From Rhodocollybia butyracea (Eukaryota > Basidiomycota > Agaricomycetes > Agaricales > Omphalotaceae): a DNA stretch of 18,633 nucleotides. The stretch covers positions 1 through 18,633 of the forward strand of contig JADNRY010001032.1 in the NCBI GenBank assembly GCA_015501585.1. The letters are read 5' to 3'. Below, in pieces: positions 9,541-18,633 of this stretch (its first letter is position 1; each line of letters begins with the position of its first letter). The position numbers and the translations under genes are program-made. Under the pieces are notes generated by a model. The model made no database searches, was not told the DNA's origin, and saw only the letters and a program-made list of their open reading frames with translations.

Positions 9541-10679
9541 GTGGGAGTTTTTAAAGTTATATTTGGCGTCTAATTACAAAGCGGTCAAACCCTTTCTCTC
9601 TCCACTCCGGCTCGGGCTGTGATTTCCATTTGTCCCGCTTATGGGACAACATTCTCAGCTCAATGGGAAGGGGGACTCGGTTTTGGTCACACCGCTATGG
9701 AGCTTGCCAAAACTCGGATAAGGCTTATTTCGAGTAATCATCATTGATTGGCTTTTACCCTAACCTGAGAAGCATGAACACCTTTTTTCTCGGAAAAGAT
9801 AGTTATCTCTGCAAGGTTTCTCACTTCTCCATTGAGCTATGTCCCGACCAGCTTACTAAAAAAACTCACACCTGGCGGCCATTTCTGCGGTATTACACAA
9901 TCTGCGCAGCCCCGCCTCACAAAAGACGGGAGACGGGAGATCCGTATCTTAACAGCTATCATTTTAGGCCCTAAGGGCAATCTATTGAGACGCGACAGTG
10001 ATTGTTTTAATCTTAGCTGTACTTGGGTGAACGTTGAAGTGATCCAACGGACCGCCAGTAGATAAAGCGTGAGCGAGGAACTTGCTCGAAGATAGCACCT
10101 AGGTCGCAACAGGAAGTCTAGGTCAGAGTAAAACATGGAAGAAGAGAGTAAAAGAAACAAATAGAAATCCAAGTCTCCAGCACTCCAGCTCCAAGCTCAA
10201 GGCCTCAAGCTCCAGACTTTAGGACACTGACATGAATAAAGGATGTACACTTGTTTGCGGTCTTTCCCATCCTTCCAGAGAGCATTATGAGGCCCCAGTT
10301 CACCACGGGAAGAACGAGCGCTTGTACCAGATATTTTTTTCGAGTTGTGTAGATTGTGCATTAGGGTATTGATACGTCTATCCTAAACCAGAGTCGCGTA
10401 TCTGTACACCCTATGTGGGCACCCCATGAGAGAGTTCCGCAGAGACAGTTTAGATCTGTCTACAGTAGGAGTTGTTTGTCATGATAGGACTTCAATCGAA
10501 ACCTGAAGTTTCAGGGAGGGCCCTGGGTGAACTCTTGTGCTCGATTTTGGCTCGATTGCTTTCGTGGGACATAGTTGCCAGCGGTTGGGATTGAAGATAG
10601 ATTTTGCTGCTTCCTGGTGGGTTATACTTGCCCATTTGTGGCTGTTATCGGTACTGTGACTCTGAGAGTTTCGCAGATG
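9541..10679. other. Intergenic region, nothing recognised
   Basis: More than 1.1 kb without a family match, tRNA-like fold or plausible multi-exon frame on either strand. Around 10170-10215 there is a low-complexity run rich in CTCCAG and CTCAAG words. The region separates the divergently transcribed RING (-) and F-box (+) genes and should contain both promoters. Confidence 0.5.
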
Positions 10680-10687
10680 TGACCATG

Positions 10688-10732
10688 TGACATCACGTAA
10701 ACGTGCTTCTGAGTCATCTGAGCCATGACTCA
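10688..10732. promoter_or_regulatory. Promoter motifs of the F-box gene: CRE-like site and two AP-1/Gcn4-type sites
   Basis: TGAGTCA at 10710-10716 and TGACTCA at 10726-10732 both match the TGA[C/G]TCA core bound by Gcn4/AP-1 type bZIP proteins, 9 bases apart. TGACATCACGT begins at 10688. They lie 24-68 bases upstream of the F-box ATG, where a core promoter element could act. Binding is inferred from the motif only. Confidence 0.45.
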
Positions 10733-10755
10733 TCTATAGTTTTTGTGAAACCACC

Positions 10756-13252
10756 ATGCTCGACGCTCCCTCCGTATCAAAGACAAAGTAAAAGTTGATG
10801 GACAGCTGGCTCTAGCACAGCACCAGCCTCAAACGGCCTCTTGATGGTGAGACCCAGGATTCCGAGGAAGACGAAGTTGAGGAAGAAGAACGTTCTCGAA
10901 AGCGAGCCAAGAGAGCACCAGCTGCGTCAAAGAAGCGTCTAAACACGGATGCCTGAACAGTTCCGGAAGTTCGGGAAGAAGGGGGCTGCTAGAAAGGCTG
11001 GCTAAAGACGTTCCGTTGGATGTTATTTCGAGGCAAGACTCGGCTTATCTTAAAATAACTTTGTAGCCTGTAACTCATGATCTGCAGATATTTCGATACC
11101 TCGACTCAAGCGATATTCTACGCCTATCTCGTACTCCAAAGATCTTCGAGGCATTCTGATGAGCAGGTCTTCCGAAAGGATATGGCGTACGGCTCGCGAA
11201 AATATCGCAGATTTGCCGCCACTTCCCGTTCGACTGAACGAAATTCAATACGCTTCATCTTCTTTTCGATCCTTCTTGTCATGTAAGTTACTCGCGTACA
11301 ATGTAGAGGGTATATATCTGGATTGATGCTTCCGCAGGTCTGCAAACTATCATGGACGGTGTGATATCATTTTCTGGAAATTTCGATGAGGTGCTGCAAG
11401 GACGTGCAAACGCGTAAGTTGTTTAATATCTCTGTTTTCGGTTGGTCGTTCATTATTGCTTTAGTTTCCCTGAAACTGCGGAAGTTTGAATCTCTTGAAC
11501 GGCTTACTTGACCTGTGGGATTTACGATCTCTCGTACCGGAAGAGGTAGGCGAAACTGTTAGATAACTCACGACCGCTCATTGGCAAACGCTAATTAAAG
11601 CTTTCAGCAAAACATTACCATGAAAGGGTCATTAACCCCACGACCGTTCTGCAGCTGAGGGCCGAGTACGAAGCCCTCGCTCCAGCAGAACACCCTGCGT
11701 GGTTTACACGCAAAAATCAGGAAAAACGTGACATAGCTATGGTGCGAGAGCCAGCTCCGTTTCAAACGCTATACAATTTACTCAAATCGTACTTAGCATG
11801 CTGAACTTTGCAAGAACTGGCTCCAGAATAGAATGAATAATCGCGCCGAGGAGTTAGAAAACATAAGAAAACAAAGAAAAGAAGCGTGAGTGCCATGCCA
11901 TTCACTTGCGAAACTTGACATGATGGCTTTGGATTCAGGATCCTTGCTCGACTAGGAGAGATCGGATGGCGCGAGGAGGCTGAATCCATCATCAATGGAA
12001 TCCCAAGCTACAAACGAGGAAAAGACGTGTTTAGCACCCACAAATTGGTCAGACAACCCAAGAGCTTGACGGACCGTGGTAAGACAATTTCCTTTTACAT
12101 CTGAATTATTTATTGAAAGACCGCTTTAGGTTGGAAAAGTATCAAACCAGAACTAGTGCAAATGCTATCGGACAACAAAGAAAAACGACTCGCTGAAGAG
12201 CGCCATCGAGCCATCCAGCAACGCTACCAGCTCCTTGGCGAGCAGTATAAAAAAGTCCAGTCGGAATCGGATCTTCGAGAGCCTTATCCCGGCATCGGTG
12301 ATATCCTCATTAACAAGGTTTTCGAAGACTTGATACGGGACACTCCGACTACCCAAGAATTAACAGGTGACTTTCTCCGAGCCAAACTTCTTGAGCATCT
12401 CCCAGGCATCATCGATGAATGGAGACCGACAAAAATTCAAGAACTCGTGGATATCATGCGAAAATCAATTCCTGACGCTTCCCCTTCCGATTTACAGCTA
12501 GCAAAAACGATCTTTGGATGTGAGGCCTGTTCGGTCTTGATGATTTATCCTCAAATGTTTTACCATGAATGCTGCTCTAACGAGATTGAAAGAGACACGT
12601 TTATCGTTTTCAGTCCTTGGACGTCCAGCCGACTGTTCCTGAATGGCAAGAAGTCGCAGCTTGCGATGAAAATCATGGAAGCCTGTGACCTTGACCCAAT
12701 ACAGCAACACCGGAGTTGCTAAATACATCAAACCCCCTGATAGAGTGCTTAAAGTGCTATGATGGGTTTGCACGTCTGTACATGCGATGGGGGCCAGCGG
12801 TAAGTGTTGCGTTCGTGATATCGAAATCTTGTCTCATGATGAACTATAGGTTGCGCATTCTCACCTTTTGTCTTCTTCGACTCAAACAAGCTTCAACTCC
12901 TTTGCAATCAATTCCTTCAAGGAGGAGGAAAAGGATGCTATTCTAGCCTGTGAATTGAGGACCATGGATCTGACTGGGCCTGGACGCCGTTGTGCACATT
13001 GTCACCAGCCATTTGGCCAGTCGCAGCATTTGCTAGATCATTTCAAAGAGAAGTACGTGTTGAGTATCTACATGTGTACGATTTTGAACTGACTTGTACC
13101 TTTTTCTCAGTCATGCTGGTATTGTTCAACTCGATGATATTGAAGTCCCAGCAGGGTCTCTTGAAGCAATGAAAGAGCATTGGTACTTCAAACCTGAGGA
13201 TCCTTTCCGACATTGGAAGGGCTTCTTCCGTTACAATGTTGCTACACCTTGA
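10756..13252 (+). CDS. F-box protein with a C-terminal CxxC/CxxH zinc-binding region, frame-broken
   Basis: Member of the large agaric F-box family, probably a substrate adaptor of SCF ubiquitin ligases. ATG at 10756 has a CCACC context. The acidic-basic leader (SEEDEVEEEERSRKRAKRAP) is followed by the F-box: KDVPLDVIS, intron, IFRYLDSSDILRLSRTPK, then RSSERIWRTARENIADLPPL. A cysteine-bearing piece (RCDIIFWKFR, RCCKDV) follows, then helical exons with HAELCKNWLQNRMNNRAEEL, ARLGEIGWREEAESIING, STHKLVRQPKSLTDRG and a long exon (12130-12799) with KEKRLAEERHRAIQQRYQLL. The C-terminus has CLKCYDGFARLYMRW and RRCAHCHQPFGQSQHLLDHF, a likely zinc finger, and ends at TGA 13250-13252. Ten exons: ends at 11032, 11282, 11413, 11545, 11741, 11885, 12078, 12799, 13052, 13252. 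Frame breaks near 10790, 10845, 10950, 11031, 11380 and 12697. Confidence 0.87.
11033..11087 (+). other. Probable GC-AG intron inside the F-box
   Basis: The F-box coding block breaks after PLDVIS and resumes with IFRYLDSS at 11088 after CTGCAG. No GT donor fits, but TCGAG|GCAAGA does, matching the GC-AG class. One base still appears to be missing at the junction, so a sequencing or mutational deletion of a G must also be assumed. Confidence 0.45.
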
Positions 13253-13313
13253 ATTCCAAGTTATTTTAATTTTATTATTACTCATAAGTACTATGACGTT
13301 GCACAAACGTTGT

Positions 13314-13319
13314 TAATAA
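13314..13319 (+). terminator. Candidate polyadenylation signal of the F-box gene
   Basis: AATAAA 61 bases after the F-box stop codon and 29 bases before the RMD1 ATG. If used, cleavage would fall at or very near the next gene's start codon. Confidence 0.45.
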
Positions 13320-13348
13320 AGTGATTGTACTTCTTTCTTCTGACCATC

Positions 13349-15436
13349 ATGTCAAGACCTGAACCTGCCGCTCGCCTACCCACTACTACACCGTTACCTG
13401 GTGCCAGACGAAAGCGCATTTATGCTCTTACTGTACGCGCCCAGACGTCCAGCCGCCGACGAGGCGGGCCTCCATTTCAGGCTTAAAAACAGCCGGCGCG
13501 CTAAAGTCACAACGAACCTCAAAAACATCGCAAAAACTCGTCGTCTTACCGTCTGCCCCAGTTCGTTATCCACGTTAGAATCATGATTGAAAGGCTCATC
13601 TGTTCTGCGAACCCATTATAGCAAACAAAGCCCCTAGCTGGCGAAGATGATGACGACGACGTGCTTGGGTATGAGACGGACGCTGGAGTGCGTATGCGGG
13701 ACCACAAGAGCCAAGCAGAGAGAATGAGCAAAGATCAGAGAAAACGGGCAGGAATAAAACGAATAACTGCCTATTGTATCGCAGAGTCGTTCAAAATGAA
13801 ACTTTTGGCTTCGTTTCTGAAGAGAGAGCACAATGTTGGCCCACGGGTGTTTGACGAGGCGCTGTACGTTGTGAGTCTTTATTTCCTGCAAGTTATAATA
13901 TATCTGATTGTTGGTAGATGTATCATCTTCCTCTTCTTCCAGGTTATGGCCCGAATGCCAACATTCGATCTTCAGCTCCCGCAAAAACAGAAAAGTCAAT
14001 ACTTGCTCGGCTTTCGGAAGCGGAGGAAATGGGTTATCAAGGCTCATACTTTACACAACAGACAGAATCTTCGCATGACGATGGATACATGACTTCCACA
14101 TCGCCTGCGCAACCCACGATACGGCGCACGCCATCGGGAGAAGCTCAATCGTCGCAATCTGTGCTAAGTCCTATGTCATATATCTCTTCATCTCCGGAAA
14201 CTATCCGGCAACAACCCGAGCCCACACCTACATCAGCCACTGTGAATTTCGAGGAAGAAAGATTGCCAGAACAGGAAAGCGCAGAAGTCGTGTTCTTTGA
14301 TTATGGGTTGTTGTATTTTTTGGATTGACGGAAAGCGAAGAAAAGAGTATTCTAGAGGATGTGGAGAATGCTGGGATCTTCCGCAGGAAGATCATTGACG
14401 AACAATGGGAGATCGAGGAGTGTCATTTTGCGGTACATTTGTCTCGACCTACCCTCGGAGTTTCCAGGCTCATCCTCTCTTAGCACGACCCTCATATTGC
14501 TTACCCTCGAATTTACAACGACTTTTTCAGTGCGTATGCGTTACATTCATCTATTCTAGACCTTTCCAGACTGAATTTTTTGTTAGCCTTAAAGTCCCGC
14601 TCTCACCTCCTTAAACTTTCCATCGCTCACGCCCTCGCCAATCTACCCTCCTTGCGCACTTTGAATCTAACGCTCAACGGGTCCTTTCTTCTCCTCAAAC
14701 ATTGGCCATCCCACAACAACTAGCCGCTAAAGGCGCTCTGCAACTAAAACGACGCGAAGCTCTGAAGCTGACTGGGAAATTATTCACCTTGAGACGAGAT
14801 GTCAATCTAGTATCAAATGTCCTGGATGTCCCGGAATGTTTTGGAGCGAAGCGAGTCTGAAGGAGCTGTATGATGCGGTGAGAGAGTATATGGAGATCGC
14901 AGGGAGGGTGCAGGTGTTGAATGAAAAGCTGGGGATGGCAAGCGATTTTGTGAGTTAACCCTCTGTCGTATTTAACATGACATTGAGTAATGTTTGCTTT
15001 AGCTCGAAGCTATCCACGACCATTTAAACAATTCCGCTATGGCCCGAATTACGGTGCGTTTTGTTTCTGTCCTAATTTTTCTCGGTCTCATGCCTCTTTT
15101 TCTTACGCAGTGGATCGTCATTTGGTAAATTTGGCCAGTTAATCCTCTGTCGATTGAGTATCTTACTCATTGCTTTTGGCTTATTGTGGTCGCTATATTA
15201 GTTGAATTGGTCAGTACCTACTAGACTTCCTTGATGATACAAAGTTCTGATGCGCTGAATCTGTTTTTTTTTCGACACAGGGTGAAGTCATTGCCCGTTT
15301 AGCTGTCCATGCGACCACCGTCGGAGGGGGCAGGGATCTCATGAACGTTGCTTCTGCTACCGTACAAAACGTTCAGAAAATATCGAGGGACGATGTATTG
15401 CGAACTCTGGATAGCATGGCGCTGCGGTCGATCTAA
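13349..15436 (+). CDS. RMD1/DUF155 family protein, frame-broken in this sequence
   Basis: Homologue of yeast RMD1 and S. pombe sif2; related eukaryotic proteins include mitochondrial RMND1. ATG 13349 gives MSRPEPAARLPTTTPLPGAR. Next are LKSQRTSKTSQKLVVLPSAP, DVLGYETDAGVRMRDHKSQ and the DUF155 core: RITAYCIAESFKMKLLASFL, VVFFGLTESEEKSILEDV, FRRKIIDEQWEIEECHF, HDPHIAYPRIYNDFF, LAIPQQLAAKGALQLKRREA, LKLTGKLFTLRRDVNLVSNV, LKELYDAVREYMEIAGRV and LEAIHDHLNNSAMARIT. Near the C-terminus WIVIW plus LIVVAILVEL forms the single membrane segment typical of the family; the tail ends at TAA 15434-15436. Exons: 13349-13560, 13622-13870, 13918-14432, 14484-14529, 14587-14949, 15003-15053, 15111-15124, 15179-15209, 15281-15436. 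Breaks occur at an A run (13485), GGG (14306), CC (14638) and TTTT (14840). The intron before 15179 ends TTTTGG instead of AG. Confidence 0.94.
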
Positions 15437-15740
15437 TCACGATTCTGCTCGTTATGGGACGTACATATACGGGGACACTGATACAATGCTCAAGGTTGAT
15501 TAACGTTTGTCTAGGCGCACTAATATACCATACAAAACCCCGAATGATTGATGATGGCTCATCTTCTTGCTCAGCCTCAGCCTTGAATCGGTCTCTTGAA
15601 CCAGCAGTCCGCAGACTCCGAATTGTTTTGGTTTCACTCATGCCGCGTCGCGTGCTCGAGGTCGGAGGTGCACTGTAATTCATTCCTCCATCGTTCCATG
15701 GCCATGCTTCGCGCACATCGATTTGGGCCGAGATCAGAAG
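15421..15740 (+). repeat. Duplicated segment, copy A: RMD1 end and downstream flank
   Basis: Starting in the last RMD1 codons, this stretch resembles 18009-18245. The best block is TCGATCTAATCA...GGGACACTGATACAATGCTCA (15428-15494 versus 18015-18080). Later blocks, GAATCGGTC, TTGAACCAGC and a TTTCACTC run, keep the same order. A short RMD1 exon piece (15038-15056) also has a partner at 17922-17941. Confidence 0.65.
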
Positions 15741-15920
15741 CTGTTACGGCTGGAGCTCCAACTTTCAGTCTTTAGGCTGAGGTTCTTTGGCAGATAATCG
15801 TGACCTAAGCATAAGGTGAATGAGTACAAATATCGGACGTTGTTACTTCCTTCCCGTTGGTTTATCTTCTATCCTATTTCCTACCCAACTTTGCCTATCA
15901 TAAGTATTCAGTAAATCGCA
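15437..15920. other. RMD1 3' flank and DUF6534 promoter
   Basis: No gene recognised. The first 300 bases have a diverged partner at 18011-18245. Both strands hold short open frames with no family pattern. The T/C-rich sequence just before 15921 fits a fungal leader. Confidence 0.5.
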
Positions 15921-17790
15921 ATGTCGAGCTTCCAAGGATACATTAATCCTGGGCCTGCCTTCGACGGCTTGTACTATGGTGAGTGCCCTCTTTGAAACGA
16001 AAAGCTGATATTAACCTGTTGTACTCAGGATTTGTTGTATCAACAGTGTATGCGTCCGCCAGTTCCACCTTAGGCCATAACAACACCTAAATCCTCACTC
16101 TTATAGACTTTTCGGAGTTACTACCGTACAGGCTTGGATCTATGTACGCATCAATCGGGATTCGTGGCTGCTTCGGATACTGGTTTGTTTGTTTCATCCG
16201 AACAGATTCATTAATCTAAATTACCAGGTTGCCTCTCTTGTGTGAGTCACAGTTTTAGCATCGACGACAACAGCTACTTGGTCTAAGGATTATGCTGTTC
16301 AGGTCTCTGGACTTTGTCACCACATTCCTGAACTCTCAGACTGTGTATGACCTCCTGGTATGTTTATCGTTTTGCTTGGGTTTATTTAAAAGACTGAGGA
16401 AGACGAATGCAGTTGGCAAATTTCGGAAATATTGAGACGCTGTTAACAACCCCTTTGTAAGTACGTAGGACAGCTGAGCGGAATTTCAGCTCACCAGCTC
16501 CAGGCCTTTCAAAGTGGAAATATTGATTTCTTTTGTGGTAATCTTTATGTGGGTCTGTCTGAATGGCCGTCGTTATCCTTATGCACTGACATCATCTTGC
16601 AGAGTGAATATGTCCTTTGCTTATCGAATATATTTGCGTGAGTTCCTCTTCCTCTCAAAATCTTCAGAAATTCGGTTCGAACGATTTCCATAGTACGCCA
16701 GATACACAAATCTTTAGCATTTATTGTTGTGAGTTCAGCTACAATCTTTTACAGCAAAGTACACTTTTCCATTGAGCATTTTCAGGCTGCCATCGGGACG
16801 GCGGGGCTTGGTGAGATTTCTCCTATGTATCTGTTTGATAAGAAAATAAAAGCTGAGTGCATTGGGTAGTTATGGGTCTTGGTATGTAACGTTGCTTTCA
16901 TTCTTATGATCGTACTGACGTTGCTGCGGTAGTTGCCGGCGTTGCCTTTCTAAAGCAGCCCAGCCTTTCGTCGATAAATGATAGAACAGTCAAGGTGCAA
17001 AGCTTGCTATGAGCTGCATTTCTGCGCTACTGACATCCCTGTGCCATAACAGAACCCAATGATAACATCTCTTGCTCTATCTGTAGTTTCGGATGTTCTC
17101 TCAACCATCGCAATCTCTTGGTCACTTCACAAGTCTAGGACAGGTTTTTGAGAGGTTTTTGACAAACAGTCTTAGCATTTTGGCGGTGTACTGAACCCCC
17201 AACCTGTAGATCGGATTCATTGATGCAGAAATTCTTCAACTTCGTAGTTGGCCGAGGATTATTACTCGCTCTTAGTCAAATCACTACCTTGATTCTACTG
17301 TCGGTTCAAGAAGACCAGGAAAACCTCAGCTGGTCAGTTGTAATTCTAGTTTACTTGCTTCTTCCAGTCGATGAACTACGGAGGTACACATTTCGATTGT
17401 AGGATCCCGTTGCACTTTATTCTAACGCGGTTGTATGTCATCACCATAGGTTTGTGGAGGTTCTCGTTTTGTTGAATATTAATTGAGCCACGTTCACTCG
17501 TGAATATGATTAGTGTCTATGTGAGAGCTGTTCCCATTCCGTACCAAACTTCACCGTCTGATTCCCTTTACAGGCTCAACTCCAGACCTGGATTGAAGGA
17601 TGATGTTGGCTCAATTGTCACTGTTGATGATCCCGCTGCACGACCTTTCATATGGGATGACCACTCTGAGTCTGCTCGGATGCGCTCTACTGCTATCAAC
17701 GCTTCCGAACCTCCTCTGACCGGTGAAGAAGCTAATCGACGTTATCTTCACTATTTTCCTCTCTCGAAGGTGCGTACATTCTTATGTTAA
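15921..17790 (+). CDS. DUF6534 family multi-pass membrane protein
   Basis: Basidiomycete integral membrane protein of unknown function, usually seven membrane helices and a cytoplasmic tail. ATG 15921 reads MSSFQGYINPGPAFDGLYYG. The coding sequence is chopped into many tiny exons: FVVST, VLFGVTTVQAWIYVRINRDS, WLLRILVASLV, SLDFVTTFLNSQTVYDLL, LANFGNIETLLTTPLPFKVE, ILISFVVIFIVNMSFAYRIY, LRQIHKSLAFIV, AAIGTAGLVMGLVAGVAFLK, NPMITSLALSVVSDVLSTIA, ISWSLHKSRTGFER and FFNFVVGRGLLLALSQITTL. The soluble tail reads LNSRPGLKDDVGSIVTVDD through LTGEEANRR and stops at TAA 17788-17790, unless a GTGCGT donor just before the stop extends it. One frame break is clear, in a TTTTT run at 17145-17149. The exon around 17450 that should link the last helix to the tail could not be placed cleanly. 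Confidence 0.86.
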
Positions 17791-17914
17791 TGCCTGTCAT
17801 TGGCAGCCTCTCAAACATACGACCTCCCAAAGGGTTCTGGTGAATTCAGACAATAAAGTCCAAAGTGATTGTAACTTCAGTCACATTCTGTACTGTATAT
17901 ATTTATTGCACCTG

Positions 17915-18245
17915 TCAACATGCTATGGCCCGAATCACGGTGTGTTTATTTCTTTAGACTTTGAGTAGTTTTTTTTCTTCGAATTCGTCTCATCTGGAGA
18001 ATATGGCTTTGTAATCGATCTAATCATGATTCTGCTTCTTATGAGAGATGTATATACATCGGGACACTGATACAATGCTCACCCAACGTCAGCCCCGAAT
18101 CGGTCCTTCTCCGGACTTGAACCAGCGATTCAGTTAGACTCTGAATTGCTTTGATTTCACTCGTGAGGGACTTGCTACTGCCAGAACATCATTATTTCAT
18201 CGTTCCCATGGTCATACAGGGTTTGGCAGACTCGGAGATCGGTTC
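17915..18245 (+). pseudogene. Decayed partial copy of RMD1 3' end plus flank (duplicated segment, copy B)
   Basis: The sequence TGCTATGGCCCGAATCACGGTG at 17921-17942 matches the RMD1 exon ending at 15053 and its donor, with about one difference. After only some 70 unrelated bases, 18011-18080 matches the RMD1 stop region and flank, followed by weaker matches to about 18245. The exons that lie between in copy A are missing, so this is an internally deleted, non-functional remnant of a second RMD1 locus or of a segmental duplication. The DUF6534 gene lies between the copies. Confidence 0.6.
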
Positions 18246-18289
18246 TTACACGAAGATCCGTATTAAGCGCTTGAGCGCTTGGTCACCTA

Positions 18290-18633
18290 AGTATACTTAA
18301 GTAGTAAGTAGTAGTAGTAATATACTCGGCTCCGCTCTACAGCGGGGTCCCACGAGGGAACAGCCGGACTCTAGGGGAGAGAAGCAGCGAGCTCAACCCA
18401 CGAAGGGATGGTAGACTGCAAGCTCTCCCAGAGAGGTAATACAAGGTAGCTAGAGGCCACGGTATGAATGTGTAAATATTAATGTTAGTGTTAGTCCCCC
18501 CGCTCTCGGCCTCGCTTCCTGAGGACCCGTGGTCCTGGCCCTCATCCCTGCCACCTACAAATGCCTTCCAACGGCCCAACACGTCGTGTATGAACTTAGC
18601 CGCCGGGATCACCTGGTCCCAATGGAAAATAAA
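18290..18633 (-). mobile_element. Possible end of a repetitive element, runs off the window
   Basis: Base composition changes sharply at about 18325 to GC-rich sequence. Just before it is a short AGT microsatellite. On the minus strand an open frame runs from near the window edge to 18337 (HWDQVIPAAKFIHDVLGRW, then AFVGGRDEGQDHGSSGSEAE), followed by a TACTAC-type tail, which would suit the 3' end of a non-LTR element or other repeat. I recognise no transposase or reverse transcriptase domain, so the class is unknown and it could be the end of an ordinary gene. Confidence 0.25.
18299..18323 (+). repeat. AGT trinucleotide microsatellite
   Basis: AGTAGTAAGTAGTAGTAGTAAT: seven imperfect AGT/AGTA units. 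It marks the border between AT-rich sequence and the GC-rich block at the window end. Confidence 0.7.

Noticed and set aside
9744..10065. Two overlapping plus-strand frames in the RING/F-box intergenic region
   Set aside because: No family resemblance, no supporting splice sites, and the two frames overlap each other.
1..18633. CRISPR arrays, bacterial operons, rRNA genes or LTR pairs
   Set aside because: No regularly spaced repeats, rRNA motifs or long direct terminal repeats were seen; the gene structure is clearly eukaryotic.

Overview
This window looks like nuclear DNA from a filamentous basidiomycete, most likely an agaric (Agaricomycetes). Genes are cut by many short introns (about 47-60 bases, GT..AG with a few GC..AG). 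The gene families are typical of mushroom genomes: a DUF4470 protein, a cytochrome P450, a mahogunin-type RING ligase, a zinc-binding F-box protein, an RMD1/DUF155 protein and a DUF6534 membrane protein. Identities come from reading translated exons against remembered family patterns; no database search was run.

Layout. 1-1838 (+): 3' part of a broken DUF4470 gene. 2008-2370: a short poly(A)-tailed insertion between 14-base direct repeats, a SINE-like retroposon or retrocopy. 2371-3085: no gene seen. 3086-5423 (-): a complete cytochrome P450 locus with several reading-frame breaks. 5774-6344 (-): an unrecognised candidate gene with a TATA box upstream. 6567-7389: non-coding, with GATA and CRE-like motifs. 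7390-9158 (-): a mahogunin-type RING E3 ubiquitin ligase. 9159-10755: mostly intergenic, ending in a promoter with two AP-1/Gcn4-type sites. 10756-13252 (+): F-box protein. 13349-15436 (+): RMD1/DUF155 protein, starting only 96 bases after the F-box stop. 15921-17790 (+): DUF6534 multi-pass membrane protein. 17915-18245: a decayed partial second copy of the RMD1 3' end and its downstream flank. 18290-18633: probably the edge of a repetitive element.

The most striking property is that all six recognisable genes carry single-base frame breaks, while the protein between the breaks stays well conserved and most splice sites are intact. Many breaks fall in short homopolymers. An insufficiently polished assembly is therefore a serious alternative to true pseudogenes for most loci. 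The DUF4470 gene also has an in-frame stop and is the best case for real decay.

The genes do not form an obvious pathway. Two (RING ligase and F-box protein) belong to ubiquitin-mediated turnover, one (RMD1) is probably an organelle or membrane protein, and the P450 and DUF6534 genes are members of families that are expanded in mushrooms. I saw no convincing novel multi-gene system. The best candidates for a second look are the retroposon, the RMD1-flank duplication and the unrecognised minus-strand gene.
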